Shown: positions 34,389 through 45,507, numbered from the stretch's first letter. The stretch is 64,000 nucleotides of DNA from Kitasatospora herbaricolor (GCF_030813695.1 NZ_JAUSVA010000002.1:5394001-5458000), one strand, 5' to 3'. Made by a program: numbers and translations. The notes: generated by a model from the letters alone, not told the origin.

Positions 34389-34401
34389 TATCCTTGGCGG
34401 G
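34389..34401 (+). promoter_or_regulatory. Leaderless promoter -10 of rsmA
   Basis: TATCCT (34389-34394) ends 6 nt before the rsmA GTG (34401), with no ribosome-binding site. This spacing places the transcription start at the start codon. Confidence 0.5.
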
Positions 34402-35318
34402 TGAGCACCACCGACCCCACCCCTGACAGCTTCCTCCTCGGCGCCTCCGACATCCGGGAGCTGGCCGCCGCACTCGGCGTCAAGCCGACCAAGCAGCGCG
34501 GGCAGAACTTCGTCATCGACGGCAACACCGTACGGCGGATCGTCCGGGCCGCCGACGTGACGGGCGAGGACGCGGTGGTCGAGGTCGGGCCCGGCCTCGG
34601 CTCGCTCACCCTGGCACTGCTGGAGGTCGCCGCCCACGTCACGGCCGTCGAGATCGACCCGCTGCTGGCCGCGCACCTGCCGACCACCATCGCCTCCCGG
34701 CTGCCCGCCCGCGCCAAGGACTTCGACCTGGTCCTCAGCGACGCCATGGACGTCACCGAGCTGCCCGGCCCGCCGCCCACCGCGCTGGTCGCCAACCTCC
34801 CGTACAACGTCGCCGTGCCCGTCCTGCTGCACATGCTGGCGACCTTCCCCAGCATCGAGCGGACCCTGGTCATGGTGCAGTCCGAGGTCGCCGACCGGCT
34901 CGCCGCCAAGCCCGGCAACAAGGTCTACGGCGTCCCCTCGGTCAAGGCCAACTGGTACGCCGACGTCAAGCGCTCCGGCGCCATCGGCCGCAACGTCTTC
35001 TGGCCCGCCCCCAACGTCGACTCCGGCCTGGTCTCGCTGATCCGCCGCGACCCGCCGAGGACCACCGCCACCCGCAAGGAGGTGTTCGCGGTCGTCGACG
35101 CCGCGTTCGCCCAGCGCCGCAAGACCCTGCGCGCCGCCCTCGCCGGCTGGGCCGGCTCCCCCGCCGCCGCCGAACAGGCTCTGGCCGGCGCCGGCATCGA
35201 CCACAAGCTCCGCGGCGAGATGCTCACCGTCGAACAGTTCGCCGCCATCGCCGAGCACAAGCCCGCCGCCGGGCCCGACACCGCCGCAGAGCACGAGCCC
35301 GCAGGGGAAGCCCAGTGA
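34401..35318 (+). CDS. rsmA: 16S rRNA dimethyladenosine transferase RsmA (KsgA)
   Basis: Dimethylates A1518 and A1519 of 16S rRNA; loss gives kasugamycin resistance. 305 residues with QRGQNFVID (about 33-41), SAM motif VEVGPGLGSLT and catalytic NLPYNVAVPVL. The last 25 residues are a low-complexity tail. The stop overlaps the ispE GTG (GTGA), so the two are coupled. The rpfB gene that precedes rsmA in many actinobacteria is absent; only 102 nt separate it from tatD. Confidence 0.95.
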   Translation: MSTTDPTPDSFLLGASDIRELAAALGVKPTKQRGQNFVIDGNTVRRIVRAADVTGEDAVVEVGPGLGSLTLALLEVAAHVTAVEIDPLLAAHLPTTIASRLPARAKDFDLVLSDAMDVTELPGPPPTALVANLPYNVAVPVLLHMLATFPSIERTLVMVQSEVADRLAAKPGNKVYGVPSVKANWYADVKRSGAIGRNVFWPAPNVDSGLVSLIRRDPPRTTATRKEVFAVVDAAFAQRRKTLRAALAGWAGSPAAAEQALAGAGIDHKLRGEMLTVEQFAAIAEHKPAAGPDTAAEHEPAGEAQ

Positions 35319-36244
35319 GCGTCACCGTACGAGTCCCCGCCAAGGTCAACGTCCAGCTGGGCGTGGGCGGCCTGCGCCGCGACGGGTTCCACGACCTCGC
35401 CAACGTCTTCTTCGCCGTCGCCCTCGGCGACGAGGTCACCGCCACCGCGGCCGCACCCGGCGCCGGCACCACCCTCACCTGCACCGGCCCCGACGCCGGC
35501 CAGGTCCCGCTGGACGACAGCAACCTCGCCGCGCGTGCTGCCCGACTGCTCGCCGCCCACCACGGCATCGAGCCGGACGTCCACCTGCACATCGCCAAGG
35601 ACATCCCGGTCGCCGGCGGCATGGCCGGCGGCAGCGCCGACGGCGCCGCCGCCCTCGTCGCCTGCGACGCCCTCTGGGCCCTCGACACCCCGCAGCAGAC
35701 CCTGCTCGCCCTCGCCGCCGAACTCGGCTCCGACGTGCCGTTCGCCCTGCTCGGCGGCGTCGCCCTGGGCCGCGGCCGCGGCGAGATCCTGGAGGCGCTG
35801 CCCGTCACCGGCACCTTCCACTGGGTCTTCGCCGTCGCCGACGGCGGCCTGTCCACCCCCGCCGTCTTCCACGAGTGCGACCGCCTCCGCGAAGCGGCCG
35901 GCACCGGCTCCACCGACACCGACGTCCCCACCCCCGACGCCGACCCGGCCCTGCTCGCCGCCCTCGCCGACGGCGACCCCGCCGCCCTCGCCGCCGCCCT
36001 CACCAACGACCTGCAGAGCGCCGCCCTCTCGCTGCGCCCCGCCCTGGCCGCCACCCTCGCCGCCGGCACGCAGGCCGGCGCCATCGGCGCCCTGGTCTCC
36101 GGCTCCGGCCCCACCTGCGCCTTCCTCACCAAGGACGCCGAGGCCGCCGAGGCCGTCGCCGCCGCCCTCACCGCCTCCGGCACCTGCCGCACCGCCCGCG
36201 CCACCCACGGGCCCGTCCCCGGCGCGGCCGTCCGCACCCGCTGA
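35315..36244 (+). CDS. ispE: 4-diphosphocytidyl-2-C-methyl-D-erythritol kinase
   Basis: GHMP kinase that phosphorylates CDP-ME in the MEP isoprenoid pathway. 309 residues. Motif 1 VRVPAKVNVQLGVGGLRRDG near the start, ATP-binding PVAGGMAGGSADGAAAL in the middle and the C-terminal GSGPTCAFL loop are all present. A Glu/Thr/Asp-rich insertion precedes the C-terminal domain. Translationally coupled to rsmA. Isoprenoid supply links it to lipid II and polyprenyl-sugar pathways elsewhere in the window. Confidence 0.95.
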   Translation: MSVTVRVPAKVNVQLGVGGLRRDGFHDLANVFFAVALGDEVTATAAAPGAGTTLTCTGPDAGQVPLDDSNLAARAARLLAAHHGIEPDVHLHIAKDIPVAGGMAGGSADGAAALVACDALWALDTPQQTLLALAAELGSDVPFALLGGVALGRGRGEILEALPVTGTFHWVFAVADGGLSTPAVFHECDRLREAAGTGSTDTDVPTPDADPALLAALADGDPAALAAALTNDLQSAALSLRPALAATLAAGTQAGAIGALVSGSGPTCAFLTKDAEAAEAVAAALTASGTCRTARATHGPVPGAAVRTR

Positions 36245-36345
36245 GCCCGCCGGGGCGGACGCCGGACCGGCGCGCGCCCCGGCCCCACTACTCTTGGGAG
36301 ACCGGGGCATCCCCCGGCCCAGCCGATCCCAGGAGCGCAGCACAC

Positions 36346-38139
<1,794 letters not shown>

Positions 38140-38255
38140 CCCGGCCCGGCCCGGCCCCGCACCGGCCCCGCAGCCTCGGGCGGCCCCGCAGTTCCGGCCG
38201 GCCGGGCAGTTCCGCTCGGCCGCGCCGCGTTCCCGGGGCGCCCCGGTCGGTGCAC

Positions 38256-40223
38256 TCAGGGGCGCAGCAGCGTCTCCAGCTCGTCGGCCGCGCGGCCCAG
38301 CGCACTGCGCGCCGGGTCGTGCGGCCCGGTCGGGCGGTCGGCCGGCCGGGTCGGCGGACGGTGCGTCCGGGCCGCCGCGGCCAGGTCGTCCAGGGCCCGC
38401 CGCACCCGCTCCACCTCGGCCGGCTCGGGCACCTGCCCGCCGTACCGGATCTGCGCCGCGTACGCCGCCAGACCGCCGCCGATCCGCTCCAGGGCCGCCG
38501 TCGCCGGCAGCCACTGCTCGGCCAGCCGGCCCGTCGGCGGCGGCTCGGCCAGCCCGTTCCGGACCTCCTGCCGGGCGTCGGCCAGCGCCCGGTACGCCCT
38601 CCGCCGCAGCCACACCTCGGCCACCGGCTCCGGGCCGGACCCGGCGACCGAGGCCAGGTAGGCGCGCAGCGCCGCGGTCGCGTCCACCAGCAGCGGCTCG
38701 ATCCGGTGCCGGGCCCGCTCGGGCCACAGCAGGTACCCGAAGACCAGCACGATCGCGCTGGCCAGCACGGTGTCCAGCACCCGCGGCCAGATCTCCGAGG
38801 CACTGCTCTGGCCGCCCAGCTGCAGCAGCACCAGCGCCATCGGCGTCATCACCACGGTGTTCAGCCCGTAGTGCGCCGCGGTCGCGTACGGCAGCAGCGC
38901 CACGCAGAGCGCCGCGATGACCGTCAGCCACCACTCGTTCGTCGTCAGCGAGAGGATCGCCGCCGTGACCGCCACCCCCAGCACGGTGCCCACCGAACGG
39001 CTCACCGCCCGCAGGAACACCGAACCGAGATCAGGCTTCAGGACGAAGGCGACCGTCATCGGCACCCAGTAGCTCCGGTCCAGCGGCAGCCACGCGGTCG
39101 CGGTCTGCGCCACCGCGACGCACAGCGCCACCCGCAGGCCGTACCGGACCGAGCCGCGCGACAGCAGCCGCACCCGCAGCCGCCACGGGTCCGGCGGCGG
39201 GGCCGGGGCGGTGACCAGCGCCGCGTCCCGGCCCGCCACCGTGCCGGCCGCCGACCGCAGCGCCGCGTCCAGGGCCCGCCGGGCCGGCGTGTCGGGCTGC
39301 CAGTCGGGCACCTCCACCTCGCCGCCGCCGCGCTCCACGGCCCGGGCCAGCGCCCCCGGCACCGCGGCCACCTCCGCCGGCACCCCGCGCCAGGCCCAGA
39401 GCAGGCCGGTGGCCGCCTCGGTGGCCGCCAGCCCCGCCTCGTACATCCGGCGCAGCCGCAGCCCGCGGGCGGACTCGCGGCCCCGGGCCGGCGGCAGCAG
39501 GTCCTGCACCTGGTTCAGCCGGGCCGTCAGCAGCTGCCGGGACTTCGCGCCCCGCGGGGTCCCCAGGTCGGCCAGGGTCGCGCCGAGCGCGTCGTAGGCG
39601 GCGGCCAGCGCGCGGTTGCGCGGATCGGCGTGCGGGCGGCGGCGCCGAGCCAGGTGCGGCAGGCCGAGCAGGAACACCAGCGCGCCACCGGCCAGCACCA
39701 TCAGCGCGCCGGCCCACCACGGCGCGGCCGTCGGCATGCCGCTGCCGAGGGAGGCCGACACCAGCAGCAGCAGCCCGGCGGCCGAACCGCGCGGGCCGGT
39801 CGCGCTGAGCGCCCCGGAGGCGAAGGCGACCGCGGTGAGCACCAGGCCGGCCGTCAGGTGGCCGCTGCCGCTCTCCTTCAGGGCGGAGCCGATCAGCATC
39901 CCGAGGGCGGAGAGGAGGACGGCCCCGGCGATCCGCGGTGCGCGCAGCCGGGCCGGCTCCACCCGGTCGTTCATGGTCGCGTGCATCGCGCCGAGGGCCG
40001 CGAAGATCCCGAGGTCCAGGCGGTCCAGCAGCAGCCCCGCGGACAGGGGCACGGCCATCCCGACGGCGGCCCGGACCATCAGGACGAGCGGCAGCGGCGG
40101 CCAGGTGACCCGGGCCGCCCTGGCCCACCAGGCGGACGTCCGGGGAGGTGCTGGCGCGCCGGCCGGGGGAGTGGGGTGCGGGTCCGGGGGTCCGGTCCGG
40201 CTGTCCGGCCGTTCGACTGACAC
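38256..40223 (-). CDS. FUSC-family inner-membrane protein (aromatic-acid exporter-like)
   Basis: A ~655-residue membrane protein with two hydrophobic blocks of about five helices each (N-terminal block after residue 50; second block from SRGSVRYGLRVALCVAVAQT), separated by a ~200-residue cytosolic domain, and a hydrophilic C-terminal domain. This is the YccS/FUSC layout found in exporters of hydroxybenzoates and similar compounds. GTG 40223 is a reasonable start, but the N-terminal 45 residues are Pro-rich and could be shorter. Substrate unknown. Confidence 0.85.
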   Translation of the reverse strand: MSVERPDSRTGPPDPHPTPPAGAPAPPRTSAWWARAARVTWPPLPLVLMVRAAVGMAVPLSAGLLLDRLDLGIFAALGAMHATMNDRVEPARLRAPRIAGAVLLSALGMLIGSALKESGSGHLTAGLVLTAVAFASGALSATGPRGSAAGLLLLVSASLGSGMPTAAPWWAGALMVLAGGALVFLLGLPHLARRRRPHADPRNRALAAAYDALGATLADLGTPRGAKSRQLLTARLNQVQDLLPPARGRESARGLRLRRMYEAGLAATEAATGLLWAWRGVPAEVAAVPGALARAVERGGGEVEVPDWQPDTPARRALDAALRSAAGTVAGRDAALVTAPAPPPDPWRLRVRLLSRGSVRYGLRVALCVAVAQTATAWLPLDRSYWVPMTVAFVLKPDLGSVFLRAVSRSVGTVLGVAVTAAILSLTTNEWWLTVIAALCVALLPYATAAHYGLNTVVMTPMALVLLQLGGQSSASEIWPRVLDTVLASAIVLVFGYLLWPERARHRIEPLLVDATAALRAYLASVAGSGPEPVAEVWLRRRAYRALADARQEVRNGLAEPPPTGRLAEQWLPATAALERIGGGLAAYAAQIRYGGQVPEPAEVERVRRALDDLAAAARTHRPPTRPADRPTGPHDPARSALGRAADELETLLRP

Positions 40224-40861
40224 GCGATCACGTCCGATCCGCTGCGATGGCCGTTCCTGGTGCACCGGGAGGGCCAGGGGTCGCTGCTGTGCGACATTGC
40301 GCGGCAGAAGAGGTCGTACCGGGCTGAACCGGTCGCCCCACTCTATCGCGCCGGGCCTGCGCGGGGCCGGGGCCGGGGCCGTTTCGGGGGTGCTTCGGGG
40401 GTGCTTCGGGGGTGGGTCGGGAGTGCTTCGCGGCTGCTTCGGCGACGGGTGGGGGGACGGGCCGGGAACGGGTCGGGGGTGCCTCGCGGGTGCCTCGGGA
40501 GGGTGCCTGGCCCGCGTCGTGCGGCCGCGGCGGAGTGCGCCCCGGATGGTCCGTCGGCGGAGCCGGGTCACCCGGGGCGGGGCGGGCCGGAGGCGGCCAC
40601 CTCGGTGGGCACCGGACAGCGGAGGCATGCTGACGGTGCGTCGGTCCGACGGAACTGTACGTGTCAAGTTCGTACCGATCACGCCCGGCCGCGACAAGGC
40701 CCCTGCCGCACCGACGGAGGGGGTGGCTACGATTGACCGTGGCGACTGCCGGCCCGACCGGTCGTACGCCGAGAAGCTGTACCGGACTTCGTAGGTGATG
40801 GTGTGTTGCGGTGTGGCAGCCGAGGGGCTGCCCGCACGCGGGGGAGAGGTGGATTGCTGTG
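40224..40861. other. 638-nt intergenic region
   Basis: No convincing gene. It holds 11-bp GC-rich tandem repeats (40383-40512), a TACGAT -10-like hexamer at 40728-40733 and a second candidate near 40787, suggesting that the promoter of the secretion module is in the right-hand half. Confidence 0.5.
40383..40512. repeat. Degenerate 11-bp tandem repeats
   Basis: TTCGGGGGTGC occurs head to tail three times at 40383-40415, followed by degraded copies (GGTCGGGAGTGC, GGGGGTGCC, CGGGTGCC, GGGTGCC) up to about 40512. Confidence 0.65.
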
Positions 40862-41428
40862 GTGAGCGTTGCTGCAGACGGTGGTGGCGGCGGCACTGCG
40901 TCGACCGATGCGATCGGTTGGGCGGTGGGCGGCGTGGCCGCCGCCGCCATGGGTGCTGCCCAGCTGGTCGCCTCGTACGGGGCGCAGAGCGTCCGGATGG
41001 AACTGGAGACCCTGGTCACGTTCAAGAAGCGGGCGGAGGAACTGTTGCAGGCACTCAGCTCCTCGCCGGCGGCGGCTTCCCAGCTGTCCCAGCTCCAGCT
41101 GAACCAGGGGAACCTCGGAGAGGGCTTCGCCGAGTCGGCGGACCTCATGACGGCGTACAACCGGACGTTCAACGGCCTGCAGGAACTGGTCAAGGGCCTG
41201 GCCGTCCAGATCGAGGGCATGACCTCCGCGCTCGCCAAGACGGCCGCCAACTACGGGGCCACCGAGGAGGAGCAGGCGAACACGATCAACACGGTCGCCC
41301 GGCAGGCGGAGTCCTACACCGGCGTGAGCGTGCCGAACGTGTCCGCCGCGGCGCCCAGTCGGCCGAGCGCGCCGTCCGCCCCGAGCACCGCGGCCCCGGC
41401 CACGGGCGCGGGCGCCGGGGGTTACTGA
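40862..41428 (+). CDS. Helical type VII secretion-associated small protein
   Basis: A 188-residue protein: N-terminal Gly-rich region with a hydrophobic helix (AIGWAVGGVAAAAMGAAQLV, about 17-36), then a long helical hairpin-like region (about 45-150) and a Ser/Ala/Pro tail. It precedes a WXG-type protein by 34 nt and resembles partners of such proteins in streptomycete secretion loci. No W-x-G is visible in it. The GTG at 40862 follows a purine-rich GGGGGAGAGG at a long spacing, so GTG 40859 is an equal choice. Confidence 0.7.
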   Translation: MSVAADGGGGGTASTDAIGWAVGGVAAAAMGAAQLVASYGAQSVRMELETLVTFKKRAEELLQALSSSPAAASQLSQLQLNQGNLGEGFAESADLMTAYNRTFNGLQELVKGLAVQIEGMTSALAKTAANYGATEEEQANTINTVARQAESYTGVSVPNVSAAAPSRPSAPSAPSTAAPATGAGAGGY

Positions 41429-41462
41429 TGGCCGGGCGGTTCACTGACACGGGGAGCAAGTG

Positions 41463-43118
41463 ATGGCAGGCGGTACCAACTTCGAGAGCATCGATCACGC
41501 CAAACTCAAGGCCATGATCGCCAACTCGGACCCGGCGAAGGTCTCCGAGCGGGGCAACCAGATCTCCAGCGCGGCGAAGGCCCTGGAGGAGATCAGCAAG
41601 GTGCTCGCGGCGCACCTCGGCCAGCTGGACTGGGAGGGCGCGGCCGCGGACGCCTTCAAGGCCTTCGCCACCAAGGTCCACCGGACCGCGGGGGAGATCA
41701 GCGAGGCCTCGCGCGTCACCGGCCAGGTCGTCGAGCAGGTCGGGCAGGCGCTCGCCAGCGCCAAGCACGGCATCCCCGACGTGCCCAAGGCGGACATGGC
41801 GGCCGTCAGCAAGCACAAGGAGCAGCCGACCGGCCTGGTCAAGGGCGCCGGCGCCGCCGCGGGCGGTCTCTTCGGCCCCGTCGGCAGCCTGTTCGGCGCC
41901 ACGGCGGCCGACAAGGCCGCCAACATGGTCGACTCCGACTGGGTCACCGACGCCGAGGCGCAGGCCGCCCAGAAGCGGGTCGTCGCGGCGCACCAGGAAG
42001 CCATCCACGAGATGGAGAAGCTGGCGCAGACGTACCAGATGGCGGCCACGCAGCTGAACGCGTTGTCGATGCCGGAGACGCCGAAGCCGCCGGGCAGCGT
42101 CGACGATGTCGAAAACGTTCCGGTCGGCCCGAGCGGCCGGGGCGACTCGTCCGGCACCGGCTCCGGCTCGGGTTCCGGCAAGGGCTCCGGCAGCGGTGGC
42201 GGTGGCGGCGGGAGCATCCCCGGCGGTGGTGGAAGCGGGGGTGGCGGCGGTGGCGGCGGCTGGGTCCCCGGCACCCCGCCGCGCCCCACATCCCCCGGAC
42301 ACGTCGACCCCGTCCCGGTGCCGTTGCCCGGCGATCGTCCGCCCGGCACGCTCCCCTGGATCAACGACCCGGGCACCGACCTCAACAGCATCCCCGGGCC
42401 GCCCAGGACCGGCCAGCCCGGTGGGACGATCCCCGTTTCCCCGCTGCCCGGTGGCGGCGGCGGAACGATCCCCGGCGGCGGCACCGGCACCATCCCCGGT
42501 GGCGGGGCCGGCTGGGTTCCCGGTGGCATCCCCGGGGGTGGTGGCGGCGGCTTCATCCCGGGCAAGGGCGGTGCCGGCGGTGGTGGCGGCAGGCTCGGCG
42601 GCGCGGGCAGCATCCCCGGCCGCGGCGGATCGGGAACGGTCGGCGCCGGTGGCGCGGGCGGCACCGTCGGCCGTGGCGGGACCGGCGCCGGGTCGACCGG
42701 CGGCAACGTGTTCGGCGCCAAGGAGGCACAGGCCGGACGCGCCGGAACCCCCGGCGGTATGGGCGGCATGGGCGGCGGTATGGGCGGTGCGGGTGGCGGC
42801 GGATCCGCCGGTGGCCGTGGTCGTGGCCTCACCTCGACGGCCGGCGGCACGGTCGGCGGCCGCAAGGGCCCCGGTGCCGGCGGGGAGTTCACCCCCGGCG
42901 GCAGCGGCCTGCGCAACCGCGCGGGTGCCGCAGGCGGCGCCGGCGGCGCGGCCGGGGGCGCCTCGGGCACCCGCGGCGGCCAGGGCGGGATGATGGGCGG
43001 TCAGGGCGGCGCCGGGCGCAGCGAGCGCGAGCGCCGCAATCGTGCCGACTACCTGCACGAGGACGAAGAGACCTGGACCAACGGAACCCCGCAGAGCAAT
43101 CCCGGCGTGATTGAGTAA
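41463..43118 (+). CDS. WXG100-like protein with glycine-rich tail and type VII secretion signal
   Basis: A 551-residue protein with an all-helical N-terminal domain (1-205) bearing W57-E58-G59, the turn motif of WXG100/PPE-like type VII substrates. A glycine-rich region (about 215-520, GGGG and PGG runs) follows and the C-terminus is RADYLHEDEETW, where Y530-x-x-x-D534 fits the YxxxD/E secretion signal. Probably exported, its tail extending through or into the cell wall. GGGGAG at 41451-41456 is 6 nt before the ATG; a GTG directly upstream is also in frame. The mycosin gene follows after 107 nt. Confidence 0.8.
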   Translation: MAGGTNFESIDHAKLKAMIANSDPAKVSERGNQISSAAKALEEISKVLAAHLGQLDWEGAAADAFKAFATKVHRTAGEISEASRVTGQVVEQVGQALASAKHGIPDVPKADMAAVSKHKEQPTGLVKGAGAAAGGLFGPVGSLFGATAADKAANMVDSDWVTDAEAQAAQKRVVAAHQEAIHEMEKLAQTYQMAATQLNALSMPETPKPPGSVDDVENVPVGPSGRGDSSGTGSGSGSGKGSGSGGGGGGSIPGGGGSGGGGGGGGWVPGTPPRPTSPGHVDPVPVPLPGDRPPGTLPWINDPGTDLNSIPGPPRTGQPGGTIPVSPLPGGGGGTIPGGGTGTIPGGGAGWVPGGIPGGGGGGFIPGKGGAGGGGGRLGGAGSIPGRGGSGTVGAGGAGGTVGRGGTGAGSTGGNVFGAKEAQAGRAGTPGGMGGMGGGMGGAGGGGSAGGRGRGLTSTAGGTVGGRKGPGAGGEFTPGGSGLRNRAGAAGGAGGAAGGASGTRGGQGGMMGGQGGAGRSERERRNRADYLHEDEETWTNGTPQSNPGVIE

Positions 43119-43225
43119 GGCCGGACCACCTGCCCGGCCACGGGAACCGACTCCCGTGGCCGGGCAGATCCGTCCCGGGGCCCACCGGCCCCGGGACCAC
43201 GGGGAGATCGACGAGGGAGCATGTG

Positions 43226-44743
43226 ATGCGGCGGACGGACGCGGGAACGCGGGGGCGGCGGCTCGCCGCGGCCTTGCTGGCTGCGGGCACGGTGGTGGGC
43301 CTGGTGGCCACCCCGGCCGCCGCGGTCGACTCGATCCGGGACCAGCAGTGGCACCTGGACGCCATGAAGGCCCCCGAGATGTGGCAGACCACGAAGGGCG
43401 CGGGCGTCACCGTCGCGGTGATCGACAGCGGCTTCAAGCTGGACCACCCGGACCTGGTAGGGCAGTTCCTGCCGGGCAAGGACTTCAGCGGTCTTCCCGG
43501 CGGAGTAGGCGACGACAGGGAAGGCCACGGAACCGGCATCGCCGGAATCATCGCCGGGACCGGCAAGGGGCTCGGCGGCAAGGGTGCCTTCGGACTGGCT
43601 CCCGGTGTCAAGATCTTGCCCTTGAAGATCCAGAACAGTGGTAACTCGGGCGCAACTGTCACCAACGCGGAGTTCCTCAAGGAGATCGACCAGGCCATCG
43701 TCTATGCGGCGGACCAAGGCGCCAAGGTCATCAACATCTCTCAGGCCGGCGCAGCCTCCGGTTTCTCCGACGCCGACATCTCGGGCCTCAAGGCAGCCGT
43801 GGCCCATGCGAGTTCCAAGGGATCCCTGGTCATCGCCGGCGCGGGGAACAGCGCCCAGGACGGAAACCCCGTGATGTATCCGGCGGCGCTGCCCACGATC
43901 GTCGCCGCGGCGGCAACCGACCGCAACGGGGTGGTGACCGACGAGTCCGAGCGGGGCAGCCAGATCGATCTCGCTGCGCCGGGCAAGGACATCTACCGCC
44001 CTTGCACCGGCCCCTCGGGCTACTGCAAGTCACACGGAACCTCCGACGCCACCGCCATCGTCTCGGCCTCCGCCGCGCTGCTCTGGTCGGTCCACCCGGA
44101 CTGGAGCGCGAACCAGATCCTCCGCGTCCTGATCAACACCGCCGGCAAGCCGCAGGACGGCTCCGCCCGCACCGACCTGATCGGCTACGGCACCGTCCGG
44201 CCCCGGATCGCGCTGGCGACCCCGGGCGACCCGGGCCCCGCCAACGTGAGCCCGCTGATCGGTCAGATGGAGGGCGAGGCCACCCCTGCCCCGTCTGCCA
44301 GCACGCCCGCGACGGGGCAGGCCTCCCCCGCCCCGTCCGCCTCGGCGGCCGCCCCCGGAGAGGGCAGCGAGCCCGTCGACCTCCCCGTCACCGGCCAGGC
44401 CGCCGACAGCGGCTCCGGCAACCTGCCGCTGGTCATCGGCGGATCCGCGGCCGCCCTGGCCGTGATCGCCGTCGTGGTGGTGCTGCTGGTGCGCCGCCGA
44501 CGTGCCGGCTCGACCCCCGCCGCCGCCCCGCAGCCCACGCCCGCCGGCGCCCCGTACGGCGGCCAGCTGCCGCCGCAGGGCGGCCCCGGCGGTCCGGGCG
44601 CCCCGGCGGCCCCGTACGGCCAGGCCGCGCCGCCGCAGTACAGCCCGCCGGCCGGCCCGCCGCAGTACGGGACCCAGTCCCCGCCCCCGCCGCAGTACGG
44701 GCCGCCGGCCGATCCGCCGGCGAACAACCCGTACGCCCGGTAG
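43226..44743 (+). CDS. mycP: Mycosin (type VII secretion-associated subtilisin-like protease)
   Basis: A 505-residue S8 serine protease: signal peptide (about 10-33), catalytic Asp67 in VIDSGF, His101 in GHGTG and Ser273 in HGTSDATAIVSA, then a disordered Pro/Ala/Ser linker, one membrane helix (LPLVIGGSAAALAVIAVVVVLLV) and a Pro/Gly/Gln-rich cytosolic tail. Mycosins are membrane-anchored, face outward and stabilise or process type VII systems. GAGGGAG lies 6 nt before the ATG. No EccB/C/D/E gene is near, so it must serve a core encoded elsewhere or a substrate-only locus. Confidence 0.9.
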   Translation: MRRTDAGTRGRRLAAALLAAGTVVGLVATPAAAVDSIRDQQWHLDAMKAPEMWQTTKGAGVTVAVIDSGFKLDHPDLVGQFLPGKDFSGLPGGVGDDREGHGTGIAGIIAGTGKGLGGKGAFGLAPGVKILPLKIQNSGNSGATVTNAEFLKEIDQAIVYAADQGAKVINISQAGAASGFSDADISGLKAAVAHASSKGSLVIAGAGNSAQDGNPVMYPAALPTIVAAAATDRNGVVTDESERGSQIDLAAPGKDIYRPCTGPSGYCKSHGTSDATAIVSASAALLWSVHPDWSANQILRVLINTAGKPQDGSARTDLIGYGTVRPRIALATPGDPGPANVSPLIGQMEGEATPAPSASTPATGQASPAPSASAAAPGEGSEPVDLPVTGQAADSGSGNLPLVIGGSAAALAVIAVVVVLLVRRRRAGSTPAAAPQPTPAGAPYGGQLPPQGGPGGPGAPAAPYGQAAPPQYSPPAGPPQYGTQSPPPPQYGPPADPPANNPYAR

Positions 44744-44823
44744 CGGCCGGGTACCGGACGAACGGCCACCAGGACCGGCAGCGCGAGCCCGCGCTGTCGG
44801 TCCTCGCCGTTAGCCTCCGGGGC

Positions 44824-45246
44824 ATGGACGACACCCGAGCACGGCCCGACCGCCCGACCGCCGATTGGCGCAGGTACCGGGCGGAGGAGGCCGCCGAGCT
44901 GGCCGCCGGCACCCTCGATCCCACGGAGGCGTACATGGCGGAGCTGTTTCCCGACTCGATGCTGGCGGCCACCGACCTGGTGCTGGCGGCGTTCGAGGAG
45001 GAGGCGGCGGCCTGGGGCGCGGCTCCGGCGGACGCGCTCGTCCTCGGCTCCGTCGAGCGGGTGGTGCTGGCGCTCAACGCCGTCAACGAGGAGCACGACG
45101 GTGCCGCCTACGAGACAGACGAGCGTGAGCTGCTCTGCGCGTACATCGACGAGGTGCTGATCGCGGCCGGCGTGGAGGTCGGGGCGCTGGCCGCCCGCCA
45201 GGGCCTGGGGCGGCACGAGATCACGGACGCCTGGCGCGACTGGTAG
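44824..45246 (+). CDS. Acidic hypothetical protein
   Basis: A 140-residue, mostly helical acidic protein (many E, A, D). It begins DDTRARPDRPTADWRRYR and contains EEEAAAWG and DERELLCAYIDEVL. No membrane segment, no motif recognised. It lies 80 nt after the mycosin gene on the same strand and could be a chaperone-like or immunity partner, but nothing in the sequence shows it. The start ATG lacks a strong ribosome-binding site (GGGGC only). Confidence 0.65.
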   Translation: MDDTRARPDRPTADWRRYRAEEAAELAAGTLDPTEAYMAELFPDSMLAATDLVLAAFEEEAAAWGAAPADALVLGSVERVVLALNAVNEEHDGAAYETDERELLCAYIDEVLIAAGVEVGALAARQGLGRHEITDAWRDW

Positions 45247-45507
45247 GCCTCCGGCCCTCCCGGCGGAGTTGACGAGCGCTGCCCGGCCCCGCTGTCCGTC
45301 CCGGCGGGCCGCTGCCACTACGCTGGTCGGCGGACAGATCAGGTCACGGTCCGTCAGGTGCGCCCAGGGCCGGTCCGGTTCCGCGGGGCGCGCCGGGCGT
45401 GGCGGCGGCCTGGCCACGGGGGTCCACGGGAAGGCCGGCAGCGCATGGCCCGGGCGCGCCCGGCCGCACGCCGCGATGGCCCCCATCGCGACGAGGGAGA
45501 AGCCCGC

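Noticed and set aside
40224..40795. Pro-rich minus-strand frame upstream of the FUSC gene as part of its coding region
   Set aside because: Frame passes through the 11-bp repeats, has no ribosome-binding site and gives only low-complexity Pro/Arg sequence.
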